DNA of 10,822 nucleotides from Sphingomonas_R sp036387535 (GTDB taxonomy: Bacteria > Pseudomonadota > Alphaproteobacteria > Sphingomonadales > Sphingomonadaceae): positions 1-10,822 of the forward strand of contig NZ_DASVTO010000058.1 in the NCBI RefSeq assembly GCF_036387535.1, in the 5' to 3' direction. The position numbers and the translations under genes are program-made. The notes under the pieces were generated by a model, which was given only the letters and a program-made list of their open reading frames with translations, was not told the DNA's origin and made no database searches. Each line of letters starts with the position of its first letter. Position 1 is the stretch's first letter. Shown piece by piece: positions 1 to 7,066 of the stretch.

Positions 1-8
1 AGACCGCG

Positions 9-14
9 GGAGAG
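9..14 (+). promoter_or_regulatory. Ribosome binding site of the kgtP-like gene
   Basis: A purine-rich GGAGAG lies 6 nt before the ATG at 21 and is the only Shine-Dalgarno-like block near it. It supports that start. The promoter must lie left of the window or in the preceding gene, since only 20 nt are visible upstream. Confidence 0.7.
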
Positions 15-20
15 AGACGG

Positions 21-1325
21 ATGACCAGCATCGCCAACGATCCGAACGCACCCGATCGCCGACACCGGCTGAAATCGATCATCGGTGGGTCGACCGGCAA
101 TCTGGTCGAATGGTATGACTGGTATGTCTATTCCGCCTTCACCCTGTATTTTGCGCCGCATTTCTTTCCGAAGGGCGACCGCACCGCGCAATTGCTGAGC
201 GCGGCCGCGATCTTTGCCGTCGGGTTCCTGATGCGGCCGATCGGCGCGTGGATCATGGGGATCTACGCCGATCGCCGGGGCCGCAAGGCGGGGCTGACAT
301 TGTCGGTGACGCTGATGTGCGCGGGGTCGCTGCTGATCGCGGTAACGCCGGGATATGAGACGATCGGCGTGCTGGCGCCGACCATCCTGGTGATCGCGCG
401 GCTGATGCAGGGCCTGTCGGTGGGCGGCGAATATGGCGCGAGCGCCACCTATCTGTCCGAAATGGCCGGGCGCGACCGGCGCGGTTTCTTCTCCAGCTTT
501 CAATATGTGACGCTGATTTCGGGCCAGCTGCTGGCGATCTGCGTCCTGCTGATCCTGCAGTCGACAATGGCGGAGGCCGATCTGGACGCCTGGGGATGGC
601 GCATCCCGTTCGCGATCGGCGGGGTGCTGGCGATCGTGGTCTTCTATATCCGGCGTGGGCTGGCCGAAACCGAAAGCTATGCCAAGGCCAAGGCGGAAGG
701 CGCGCCGAAATCCGGTTTCGTGGAACTGTTCACCCGCCATCCGCGCGAGGCGGCGGTCGTGATGCTGCTGACCGCGGGCGGGACGCTCGCCTTCTATGCC
801 TATTCGATCTACATGCAGAAGTTCCTGGTGAACACGTCGGGGTTCAGCCGGGAAACCGCGTCGCAGATCAATGCCGCGACCTTGTTCCTCTTCATGCTGA
901 TCCAGCCGGTCGCCGGCGGGCTGTCCGATCGGATCGGGCGCAAGCCGCTGATGGTCGGGTTCGGGGTGGCGGGGGTGCTGCTGACCTATCCGATCTTCAC
1001 CGCGCTGGAGACGACCCGCGATCCGATCATCGCCGGGCTGCTGGTGATGGGCGCGCTGGTGATCGTCACCGGCTATACCTCGATCAATGCGGTGGTGAAG
1101 GCGGAACTGTTCCCCGCGCATATCCGCGCACTGGGCGTCGCGCTGCCCTATGCGCTGGCAAACACGATCTTCGGCGGGACCGCGGAATATGTTGCGCTGA
1201 CGTTCAAGGATCTGGGCTGGGAGCGCGGCTTCTACTGGTATGTGACCGGCATGATCGCGATCTCGCTCATCGTCTATCTGCGCATGCGCGACACCGCCAA
1301 GCATAGCCGCATCCTGGAGGATTGA
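21..1325 (+). CDS. kgtP: MFS transporter, MHS family; alpha-ketoglutarate/H+ symporter (KgtP-like)
   Basis: This is a 434-residue inner-membrane protein with about 12 hydrophobic segments, the normal length for the metabolite:H+ symporter (MHS) family. It probably imports 2-oxoglutarate with protons. Visible signatures are GNLVEWYDWYVYS in the first helix (residues 26-38), the MFS motif A GIYADRRGRK in loop 2-3 (80-89), RLMQGLSVGGEYGASATYLSE in helix 4 (127-147), a WGWRIPF loop (191-197), YMQKFLVNT (264-272), a second motif A GGLSDRIGRKPL (299-310), and ELFPAHIRALGV followed by FGGTAEYVAL in the last helices (362-393). From memory, these match E. coli KgtP almost block for block, including the FGGxAEYVAL segment, so the substrate call is better than for a generic MHS protein. 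A GGAGAG ribosome site fixes the start. It converges with the histidine kinase gene. A proline/betaine or citrate substrate is possible but less likely. Confidence 0.9.
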   Translation: MTSIANDPNAPDRRHRLKSIIGGSTGNLVEWYDWYVYSAFTLYFAPHFFPKGDRTAQLLSAAAIFAVGFLMRPIGAWIMGIYADRRGRKAGLTLSVTLMCAGSLLIAVTPGYETIGVLAPTILVIARLMQGLSVGGEYGASATYLSEMAGRDRRGFFSSFQYVTLISGQLLAICVLLILQSTMAEADLDAWGWRIPFAIGGVLAIVVFYIRRGLAETESYAKAKAEGAPKSGFVELFTRHPREAAVVMLLTAGGTLAFYAYSIYMQKFLVNTSGFSRETASQINAATLFLFMLIQPVAGGLSDRIGRKPLMVGFGVAGVLLTYPIFTALETTRDPIIAGLLVMGALVIVTGYTSINAVVKAELFPAHIRALGVALPYALANTIFGGTAEYVALTFKDLGWERGFYWYVTGMIAISLIVYLRMRDTAKHSRILED

Positions 1326-1326
1326 G

Positions 1327-1342
1327 GGCAATCGCGATTGCC
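1327..1342. repeat. Perfect 16-bp palindrome just after the kgtP stop
   Basis: GGCAATCGCGATTGCC begins 2 nt after the TGA of the transporter gene and is its own reverse complement. In RNA it would give a 6-bp stem with a 4-nt loop. It could help end or protect the 3' end of the transporter transcript, or bind a dimeric protein. There is no T-run after it, so intrinsic termination on its own is doubtful. Confidence 0.5.
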
Positions 1343-1362
1343 GCCCGAGCGGCCACGGTCCC

Positions 1363-1395
1363 CGTCACGGATGGTCCACCGCGGCATCCGTGACG
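1363..1395. terminator. 11-bp inverted repeat between convergent genes, candidate bidirectional terminator
   Basis: CGTCACGGATG (1363-1373) and CATCCGTGACG (1385-1395) are exact reverse complements around an 11-nt loop. The hairpin sits in the 94-bp gap between the stop codons of the transporter (+) and the histidine kinase (-), where a terminator serving both is expected. Neither side carries a run of T, so it is either a Rho-assisted or low-U terminator, as is common in GC-rich alphaproteobacteria, or a 3'-end stabiliser. The rest of the gap shows no reading frame of note. Confidence 0.55.
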
Positions 1396-1419
1396 ATGGG
1401 CCTGATCGACGCGCCTGCG

Positions 1420-4236
1420 TCAGTCACGGCGCAACGTCGCGACGACAGCGGCGAGTTCGGCCTGGCGGAAGGGTTTGGCGAGGCGGGGGAGATCCGGGTC
1501 GAGGCTGTCGACGTCGGCATAGCCGGAGACGATCAGCACCGGCAGGTCCGGCCAGGACGTCCGCAGCGTGCGGGCAAGCGTGACGCCCGTCATGCCGGGC
1601 ATCAGATGATCCGTGACGACCAGATCGATCGCGGCACCGTCCATGATCCGGCGGAGCCCGTCTTCCGCGGAGGCGGCCTCCAGCACCGTATAGCCGAGAT
1701 CGACCAGCATGTCGGCGGTGCTGAGCCGGACCAGTTCCTCGTCATCGATGACCAGCGCCGTGCCCGCCGCGGAGCGACCAGCGAGCCCGGCAGGCCGCGC
1801 CACCGCGGGCAGCGACGCCTCGGCCGAAACCGGCAGCCAGAGTTCGATGCGCGTGCCCAGGCCGCGCCGGCTGGTGATCGCGAGGGCCCCGCCCAGTTGG
1901 GCGGCGAGGCCATGAACCATCGACAGACCAAGCCCGGTGCCCTTGCCGATGCCCTTGGTCGAGAAAAACGGTTCGATGGCGCGCGCCATCGTCGCTTCAT
2001 CCATGCCGACGCCGGTGTCGGACACCGCCAGCCGGACATAGTGGCCTGGTGGCAGGTTCGCGCGGTGGCCGGTGGACACCGTTTCCGCACCCGCGGCGAT
2101 GGTGAGCGTGCCGCCGCCCGGCATGGCATCGCGCGCGTTGACCGCGAGATTGAGGACCGCCATTTCCACCTGGTTGGCATCTGCGGTCGCCGCCGGCAAG
2201 CCTGGAGCGACATCGACCTGGACGCGAACCTGCGGCCCCGATGTGCTGGCGATCAGGTCCGCCATGCCGTCGATCAGCGCACCGACATCGACGGCGCTGG
2301 GGCTGAGCGGTTGGCGTCGCGCGAAGGCGAGCAGCCGCTGGACCAGCATCTGCGCGCGTTCGGCCGACTGCATCGCGCCGCCGATCATGCGTTGCTGCCG
2401 TTCCGTGCCGATTCCCTGACGTTGCAGCATGTCCAGGCTGCCGATGATCGGGGTGAGCAGATTGTTGAAATCATGCGCGACGCCGCCGGTCAACTGGCCC
2501 ATCGCCTCCAGCTTCTGCGACTGGCGCAGCGCTTCCTGCGCCAGTTCGAGATCCGCCTGGCGCGCCTTTTCGCGGGTGATGTCGCGTGCGATGCAATAGA
2601 AGCGATTCTCCTCCGGCACGATCGTCCAGGCCAGCCAGCGGTGGCTGCCGTCGCAGTGCGCGAGCCGGTTTTCGAGCGCGATGACGGGCTGATCCGGGTC
2701 CATCATCGTGAGCGCGGTGCGGGCGGCGGCGCGATCGTCCTGGTGGATGATGTCGAATGCGGAAAGGGCGTGCAGCTGTTCCGGCGCCCATCCGAGCAGC
2801 GCTGTCCAGGCGGGATTGACCGCCTCCAGCTTGCCCGACCGGTCAAGCACGGCGAGCAGATCGGGCGTCACCGCCCAGGTGCGGCCGCGTTCGCGGGTAC
2901 GAGCGATGACCTGGCGTTCCAGATCGGCATTGAGCGCGCGCAACCGCGCCTCGCTTTCCCGCAACGCCAGTTCCGCCGCGTTCCGCGCGGTGACATCCAG
3001 AAAGGTGCAGACCGCGCCTTCGACCCGGCCGTTCCGCAGGATCGGGTGCGCCCAATATTCGACCGGAAGCGGCGTGCCGTCGGCGCGAAAGAAGACCTCG
3101 TCCGTGACATGGGCAGGCCGCCCGGTGCGGGCGCAGACATAGATGGGACATTGATCGGCGGCATAGGGTCGGCCGTCGGCATGATGGTGATGGATGATCG
3201 CGTGGAGATCACGCCCGAGAATGTCGGTATCGCTGTCGAACCCCAGCATCGCCAGGAAGGCCGGGTTGCAGAGCGTGGTCCGGCCGTCGAGATCGATCGC
3301 GTAAAATCCCTCCGCCGTGGAATCGAGCAGCAGCCGGACATAGGCTTCGCTGTCGCGCAGCGCCTGTTCGGCCTCGCGCCGTTCGTCGATGTCGATCACG
3401 GATCCGACATAGCCCAGCCATTGGCCGTTCCCGTCGAAGCGCGGCGCGGCGGCGTCGATCGCCCAGCGATAGCTGCCGTCCGCGCGGCGCAGGCGATAAT
3501 CGACGCGGTACGGCGCATGCGCGGCGTTGGCGGTGTGAAAGGTCTGTTCGACCGTCGCCCGGTCATCCGGATGGACGGCACCCAGCCAGCCGAACCCCAA
3601 TGCCTGCGCTTCGGTTTGCCCGGTATAGTCATACCAGCGCTGATTGAGGTAGGTGCAGGCACCATCGGGTTCGGTGACCCACATCATGACCGGCGCATGA
3701 TCGGCCATGTTGCGGAAGCGGCGATCGGATTCCTGCTGGGCCTGCGCCGTGCGGCGCAACGCAAGCAGGCGCATCACCTGTCGCGCGAGGCGTTCGAGCG
3801 CGCGGAGCTGAACGGGTTCCAGCTGGCGGGGTCGATGATCGAGCACGCAGATCGTGCCGAGAATGAATCCGTCGTCGGTGCGCAGCGGGATACCGGCGTA
3901 GAAGGCGAGGTTCATCTCGCGAACCAGATGATTGTCGGCAAAGCGCGGGTCGCGCCGCGCGTCCGGCACGATCAGGATGTCGTCGGCGGCGATGGCGTGG
4001 ATGCAGAAGGAATCGCCGGCCATCGTTTCGCGCACGTCGACACCGACGGTCGCCTTGAACCACTGCCGTTCATTGTCGACGAAGGTGATCAGCGCGATCG
4101 GCGCATCGCAAATGTCCGCAGCCAGTGCCGCGAGATCGTCGAAATCGGTTTCGGGCGGCGTATCAAGGATGCCAAAGGCGCCCAGCGCCGCCAATCGCGG
4201 AGCCGTGGCCCATGGCCCCGCCGGAATATCAACCAT
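1420..4236 (-). CDS. Hybrid sensor histidine kinase: GAF, three PAS, HisKA, HATPase_c, receiver
   Basis: A 938-residue cytoplasmic-looking signalling kinase with no clear membrane segment. Order, numbered from the start chosen here: GAF (about 25-160, with NERQWFKATVGV and DSFCIHAI); PAS1 (170-290, ending in the PAC-like GYVGSVIDIDERR); PAS2 (295-420); a short coiled linker (about 430-450); PAS3 (455-556); HisKA with GGVAHDFNNLL and phospho-acceptor His588; HATPase_c with N-box NLAVNARDAMP (696-706), DTGVGM (740-745) and GKGTGLGLS (764-772); and a C-terminal receiver with acidic pair D831/D832, phospho-acceptor D876 in VVTDHLMPGM, S904 and K921. All catalytic residues are present. The frame stays open 82 codons further upstream, but that part runs antisense into manA and lacks a ribosome site. 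The chosen ATG at 4236 has one. No response-regulator or Hpt gene is in view, so its output partner is unknown. It is transcribed away from manA. Confidence 0.93.
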   Translation of the reverse strand: MVDIPAGPWATAPRLAALGAFGILDTPPETDFDDLAALAADICDAPIALITFVDNERQWFKATVGVDVRETMAGDSFCIHAIAADDILIVPDARRDPRFADNHLVREMNLAFYAGIPLRTDDGFILGTICVLDHRPRQLEPVQLRALERLARQVMRLLALRRTAQAQQESDRRFRNMADHAPVMMWVTEPDGACTYLNQRWYDYTGQTEAQALGFGWLGAVHPDDRATVEQTFHTANAAHAPYRVDYRLRRADGSYRWAIDAAAPRFDGNGQWLGYVGSVIDIDERREAEQALRDSEAYVRLLLDSTAEGFYAIDLDGRTTLCNPAFLAMLGFDSDTDILGRDLHAIIHHHHADGRPYAADQCPIYVCARTGRPAHVTDEVFFRADGTPLPVEYWAHPILRNGRVEGAVCTFLDVTARNAAELALRESEARLRALNADLERQVIARTRERGRTWAVTPDLLAVLDRSGKLEAVNPAWTALLGWAPEQLHALSAFDIIHQDDRAAARTALTMMDPDQPVIALENRLAHCDGSHRWLAWTIVPEENRFYCIARDITREKARQADLELAQEALRQSQKLEAMGQLTGGVAHDFNNLLTPIIGSLDMLQRQGIGTERQQRMIGGAMQSAERAQMLVQRLLAFARRQPLSPSAVDVGALIDGMADLIASTSGPQVRVQVDVAPGLPAATADANQVEMAVLNLAVNARDAMPGGGTLTIAAGAETVSTGHRANLPPGHYVRLAVSDTGVGMDEATMARAIEPFFSTKGIGKGTGLGLSMVHGLAAQLGGALAITSRRGLGTRIELWLPVSAEASLPAVARPAGLAGRSAAGTALVIDDEELVRLSTADMLVDLGYTVLEAASAEDGLRRIMDGAAIDLVVTDHLMPGMTGVTLARTLRTSWPDLPVLIVSGYADVDSLDPDLPRLAKPFRQAELAAVVATLRRD

Positions 4237-4397
4237 GCCCCCTGCCTCTTCGCGAAGTCCTGCGCCTTGCGATGCCGTCATTCGATTATTGACGCAAGTT
4301 AAGCGATCGTCGGGAGCGGCAATGGCTTGGAAACCGAAGTGCGGGGCCGTAGGTTCCGCCCGAGTTCGATCCGACCGGGTCGCTGAAGGAGAAGAGC
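4237..4397. promoter_or_regulatory. Divergent promoter region between the histidine kinase and manA
   Basis: These 161 bp separate the two divergent starts, so they must hold promoters for both. The stretch 4281-4303 is clearly AT-richer than its surroundings and is the most likely melting region. A TTGACG (4289-4294) could be a -35 box for manA, but no good -10 hexamer lies 16-18 bp after it. On the minus strand AATAAT in the same block could be a -10 for the kinase, again without a matching -35. I cannot call exact promoters. An AAGGAG ribosome site for manA is at 4386-4391. Confidence 0.45.
4245..4250 (-). promoter_or_regulatory. Ribosome binding site deciding the histidine kinase start
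   Basis: On the minus strand AAGAGG lies 8 nt before the ATG at 4236, and a second G-run (4242-4238) is closer. The other upstream in-frame ATG at 4281 is preceded by an AT-rich stretch with no Shine-Dalgarno. The start at 4236 also puts the first conserved GAF-flanking segment (APRLAALGAFGILDTPPE) within 30 residues of the N-terminus, as is usual for this architecture. Confidence 0.65.
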
Positions 4398-5237
4398 ATG
4401 CCCGCCGTTCGCCTGGAAACCAAGCGCGTCGAAAAACCATGGGGCCGGATGGACCTGTGGCCGGGCTTCGACGATGTCGCACCGGGTGGTTCGCCGGTAG
4501 GCGAGATCTGGTTCCAGCAGCCGGGCGGTGGCGATCCCGATCTGCTCGTCAAATATCTGTTCACCAGCGAGAAACTGTCGATCCAGGTGCATCCCGACGA
4601 TGCCCAGGCGCAGGCCCGTGGCTATCCGCGCGGCAAGGAGGAGGCATGGGTGATCCTGGCAGCGGAGCCGGCCGCGACGATCGCGATCGGCACGAAGGAG
4701 CCGATGAGCGCCGACGAACTGCGGGCCGCGTCGCTCGACGGATCGATCGAGGACAAGGTGGTCTGGCATCCGGTGAAGAAGGACGAATTCTATTATTCGG
4801 GTGCGGGGACGGTGCATGCGATCGGGCCCGGGCTGACGCTGGTCGAGGTGCAGCAGAATGTCGACCTGACGTACCGGCTCTATGATTATGGCAGCGATCG
4901 CGAGCTGCATCTGGACGACGGCGTCGCGGTGTCCGATCCGGTGCCCTATGTGCCGCCCTACACGCCGGAGACGATCGCGCCCGGCCGGACGATCCTGTCC
5001 GACAGCCCGAAATTCGTGCTGGAACGCTGGTCCTGCACCGGCACGGGCACGCTGTACAGCGATGGCCGGCCGATCTGGCTGGTGCCGCTGGCGGGGGCGG
5101 GCACGATCGACGACGCGGACTTCACCGCAGGTGGCGTGTGGCTGGCCGACGGCGAAACCGCGCTGACGCTGGGCGCGGGCACCGACCTGCTGGTCGCCTA
5201 TACCGGGCCGGGCCGGAACGACGCGATCTGGAGCTGA
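4398..5237 (+). CDS. manA: Class I mannose-6-phosphate isomerase
   Basis: A 279-residue zinc-dependent cupin enzyme that interconverts fructose-6-phosphate and mannose-6-phosphate. It feeds GDP-mannose and so polysaccharide synthesis, or lets mannose enter glycolysis. Motifs: the N-terminal KPWGR (13-17); SIQVHPDD (61-68) with predicted metal ligands Q63 and H65; GKEEAW (79-84) with ligand E82; AGTVHAIGPG (136-145) with ligand H140; and TYRLYDYG (158-165) with the probable catalytic R160. The length fits the short bacterial form without the helical insert found in the E. coli enzyme. AAGGAG 6 nt before the ATG supports the start. It is followed after 31 nt by the DUF808 gene on the same strand and diverges from a sensor kinase. 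The C-terminal cupin half (about 200-279) is more weakly conserved, as is usual. Confidence 0.9.
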   Translation: MPAVRLETKRVEKPWGRMDLWPGFDDVAPGGSPVGEIWFQQPGGGDPDLLVKYLFTSEKLSIQVHPDDAQAQARGYPRGKEEAWVILAAEPAATIAIGTKEPMSADELRAASLDGSIEDKVVWHPVKKDEFYYSGAGTVHAIGPGLTLVEVQQNVDLTYRLYDYGSDRELHLDDGVAVSDPVPYVPPYTPETIAPGRTILSDSPKFVLERWSCTGTGTLYSDGRPIWLVPLAGAGTIDDADFTAGGVWLADGETALTLGAGTDLLVAYTGPGRNDAIWS

Positions 5238-5268
5238 CGCCGGTTGCGACCGGACAGGGGGGGACGAA

Positions 5269-6195
5269 ATGGCATCGGGACTGGTAGCCCTGCTGGACGA
5301 TATCGCCGGCATCACGAAGCTGGCGGCGGCATCGCTGGACGATATCGGCGCGGCGGCCGGGAGGGCCGGCACGAAGGCGGTCGGCGTGGTGGTGGACGAT
5401 GCCGCGGTGACGCCGCGTTACGTGGTCGGGTTCACGCCCGACCGCGAACTGCCGATCATCGCACGGATCGCGAAGGGATCGATCAAGAACAAGCTGCTGC
5501 TGATCCTGCCGGTGCTGCTGGTGTTGAGCGCGGTTGCGCCGTGGGCGCTCAACCCGCTGCTGATGGTCGGCGGGGCCTATCTGTGTTTCGAGGGCGCGGA
5601 GAAGCTGCTGGAGGCGTTTGGCGGCGGGCATGACGAGGCCGCCGATGCCGAGGCGACGGTCGACAGCAAGGCGCTGGAGGAACAGAAGGTCAGCGGCGCG
5701 ATCCGCACCGACCTGATCCTGTCGGCCGAGATCATGGTGATCGCGCTGAACGAGGTGGCGGATCAGTCGTTGCTCAACCAGGCGCTGGCGCTCGCCGGGG
5801 TCGGCGTCCTGATCACGGTCGGCGTCTACGGCGTCGTCGCGTTGATCGTGAAGATGGACGATATCGGGCTGTACCTGGCGCGCAAGCCGGCGGCCGGCGT
5901 GGCGGCGGTCGGACGCGGGCTGGTGAAGGGCATGCCGGTGCTGATGAAGGCGCTGGCGATCATCGGCACGGCTGCGATGCTGTGGGTGGGCGGCGGCATC
6001 ATCCTGCACGGGCTGGAGACGTTCGGGCTGAGCGCGCCCGCGCATCTGGTGCATGGCTGGGCGGAAGCCGCGGGCCATGCGGTGCCCGCGATCGGCGGTG
6101 CGTTGTCGTGGATCGTGTCGGCCGCGTGCGCGGGCGTGCTGGGTATCGTGATCGGGGGTGTCGTCGTCGCGGTGCTGCACCGGTTCCAGCATTGA
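5269..6195 (+). CDS. DUF808 / YedI-family inner-membrane protein
   Basis: A 308-residue membrane protein of unknown function, the usual length for the family (E. coli YedI is about 305). Recognisable segments: ASGLVALLDDIA at the N-terminus; TPRYVVGFTPDRELPIIARIAKGS (48-71); NPLLMVGGAYLCFEGAEKLLE (95-115); GAIRTDLILSAEIMVIAL (143-160); ITVGVYGVVALIVKMDDIG (182-200); and WVGGGIILHG (239-248). Predicted membrane helices lie near 75-92, 95-112, 173-195, 226-248 and 280-304, with a charged cytoplasmic loop at about 113-145. Conserved acidic residues in or next to helices (E108, E111, E154, D197/D198) suggest ion or proton handling, but this is only inference. A GGGGGGG run 4-8 nt before the ATG serves as ribosome site. 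The 31-nt gap to manA implies cotranscription. No biochemical role is established for this family to my knowledge. Confidence 0.85.
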   Translation: MASGLVALLDDIAGITKLAAASLDDIGAAAGRAGTKAVGVVVDDAAVTPRYVVGFTPDRELPIIARIAKGSIKNKLLLILPVLLVLSAVAPWALNPLLMVGGAYLCFEGAEKLLEAFGGGHDEAADAEATVDSKALEEQKVSGAIRTDLILSAEIMVIALNEVADQSLLNQALALAGVGVLITVGVYGVVALIVKMDDIGLYLARKPAAGVAAVGRGLVKGMPVLMKALAIIGTAAMLWVGGGIILHGLETFGLSAPAHLVHGWAEAAGHAVPAIGGALSWIVSAACAGVLGIVIGGVVVAVLHRFQH

Positions 6196-6205
6196 TCGCG
6201 AAGGT

Positions 6206-7066
6206 TCAATCGCGTCGGAGCGTCCGGCGGAGCTTGCCGACCGCGCGATAGGCCAGCGATTTCGCATGATTCTGCGCGGGGAAGCGCGCGGGCATGGCGG
6301 GATCGACCCCGGCCTTGCGCAGCAGCGCGTTCATGCCGTGGGCGCTCGCCTCGCGGTAGCTCCAGGCCGATCGCCAGGTGATGGAGAAGGAGATCGAGGT
6401 CGCCGGCCCGTTCCGCACGAAATGGGGCGCCTTTACCGGCACATGGATCGCCTGGCCCGGGGCGAGATCGACCGGTTTGCCCTTGGCCAGAAACGCGTCC
6501 TGCCATGGCAGGTTGCGGTGCCCGCCCATGTGGAAGACCTCATGCTGGATCGGGCCGGCGATGGTGGGATCGTCGGCGGGGAAGACGGTCATCGTCTTGG
6601 TGCCGCGCATTTGCAGCAGGATATTATGTTCGGGATCGAAGTGGAACGGCGTCATAGCATCGGGTGAGGAGATGAAGATGAACCCTTCCATCTTCAGCAT
6701 CGCACCCGTCGCGGGACCGACCACGGGGTGGAGTTCCGCCAGCGTCTCATGCAGCAGCGTGCGGTAGACGGGATCGGTTTCGACGAACTTCAGCACCATC
6801 CAGGAGCCGTTGTCCTCGATCGACCGGATCGTTTCGGCGATGTCGAGACCATTTGCGACATCGTCGCGCGGATCGACGCCGATCGGCAGGTTGCCGCGAT
6901 TATATTCGACCTGATCGGGGGCGAGCCGGCTGGCCAGCGCGACCAGCGCGTCCAGCTGGAACGCGGGATGATCGGCCAGACCATGCGCGATCCGGCCGGG
7001 TCGCTCGGGATAGAGCGCGGCGAAATCATCGCGTGCGGCAGGCGGAAAGACGGGATTAGTCGGCAT
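6206..7066 (-). CDS. Cupin-like JmjC/cupin-8 protein, probable Fe(II)/2-oxoglutarate oxygenase
   Basis: A 286-residue soluble protein. The core TPFHFDPEHN (139-148), QMRGTK (152-157) and APHFVRNG (213-220) gives a complete facial triad: H142, D144 and distal H215. K157 lies 15 residues after H142, the same offset as the 2-oxoglutarate lysine of human FIH (H199 to K214 from memory). T139 and N148 also match FIH positions T196 and N205. This predicts an active hydroxylase rather than a dead cupin. The N-terminal part carries FAALYPERPG and VEYNRGNLPIG (53-63), which I recall from bacterial 'cupin-like domain-containing' proteins, and the C-terminus is basic (KLRRTLRR). Its ATG overlaps the end of the GNAT gene by 11 nt and has GGAGA at 7077-7073, so it is translationally coupled. 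The substrate is unknown: a protein side chain, a peptide or a glycan/lipid group are all possible. Confidence 0.82.
   Translation of the reverse strand: MPTNPVFPPAARDDFAALYPERPGRIAHGLADHPAFQLDALVALASRLAPDQVEYNRGNLPIGVDPRDDVANGLDIAETIRSIEDNGSWMVLKFVETDPVYRTLLHETLAELHPVVGPATGAMLKMEGFIFISSPDAMTPFHFDPEHNILLQMRGTKTMTVFPADDPTIAGPIQHEVFHMGGHRNLPWQDAFLAKGKPVDLAPGQAIHVPVKAPHFVRNGPATSISFSITWRSAWSYREASAHGMNALLRKAGVDPAMPARFPAQNHAKSLAYRAVGKLRRTLRRD
7056..7066 (-). other. 11-nt gene overlap with translational coupling
   Basis: The GNAT stop codon TAA (7058-7056) falls 8 nt inside the JmjC reading frame, whose ATG is at 7066-7064. The downstream ribosome site GGAGA (7077-7073) is inside GNAT codons. The two products are therefore likely made in a fixed ratio from one mRNA, which is the main sequence argument that they work in the same process. 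Confidence 0.8.

Noticed and set aside
1390..4302. A 970-codon open frame on the plus strand, antisense to the whole histidine kinase gene
   Set aside because: The translation has no recognisable domain, is rich in Arg/Gly/Asp as expected from the reverse complement of GC-biased codons, and has no ribosome site. The opposite strand encodes a textbook kinase. Long antisense frames are common in such GC-rich DNA.
4289..4317. TTGACG as a -35 box for manA
   Set aside because: No acceptable -10 hexamer at 16-18 bp (GGGAGC at 4312), so no exact promoter was called.
4237..4482. An upstream in-frame extension of the histidine kinase by 82 residues
   Set aside because: It runs antisense into manA, has Arg/Pro-rich composition, and lacks a ribosome site, whereas the ATG at 4236 has one.
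4299..5372. A 357-codon minus-strand frame opposite manA
   Set aside because: No domain, and it overlaps the well-supported isomerase with all its metal ligands. Treated as a shadow.
6197..6214. CGCGA...TCGCG 5-bp inverted repeat at the DUF808/JmjC gene ends
   Set aside because: The stem is too short, has an 8-nt loop and no T-run; it is not better than chance in this sequence.
5122..6267. A 381-codon minus-strand frame opposite the DUF808 gene
   Set aside because: Dominated by Arg, His, Asp and Gln in low-complexity runs, with no motif; it is a shadow of the YedI-type gene on the plus strand.
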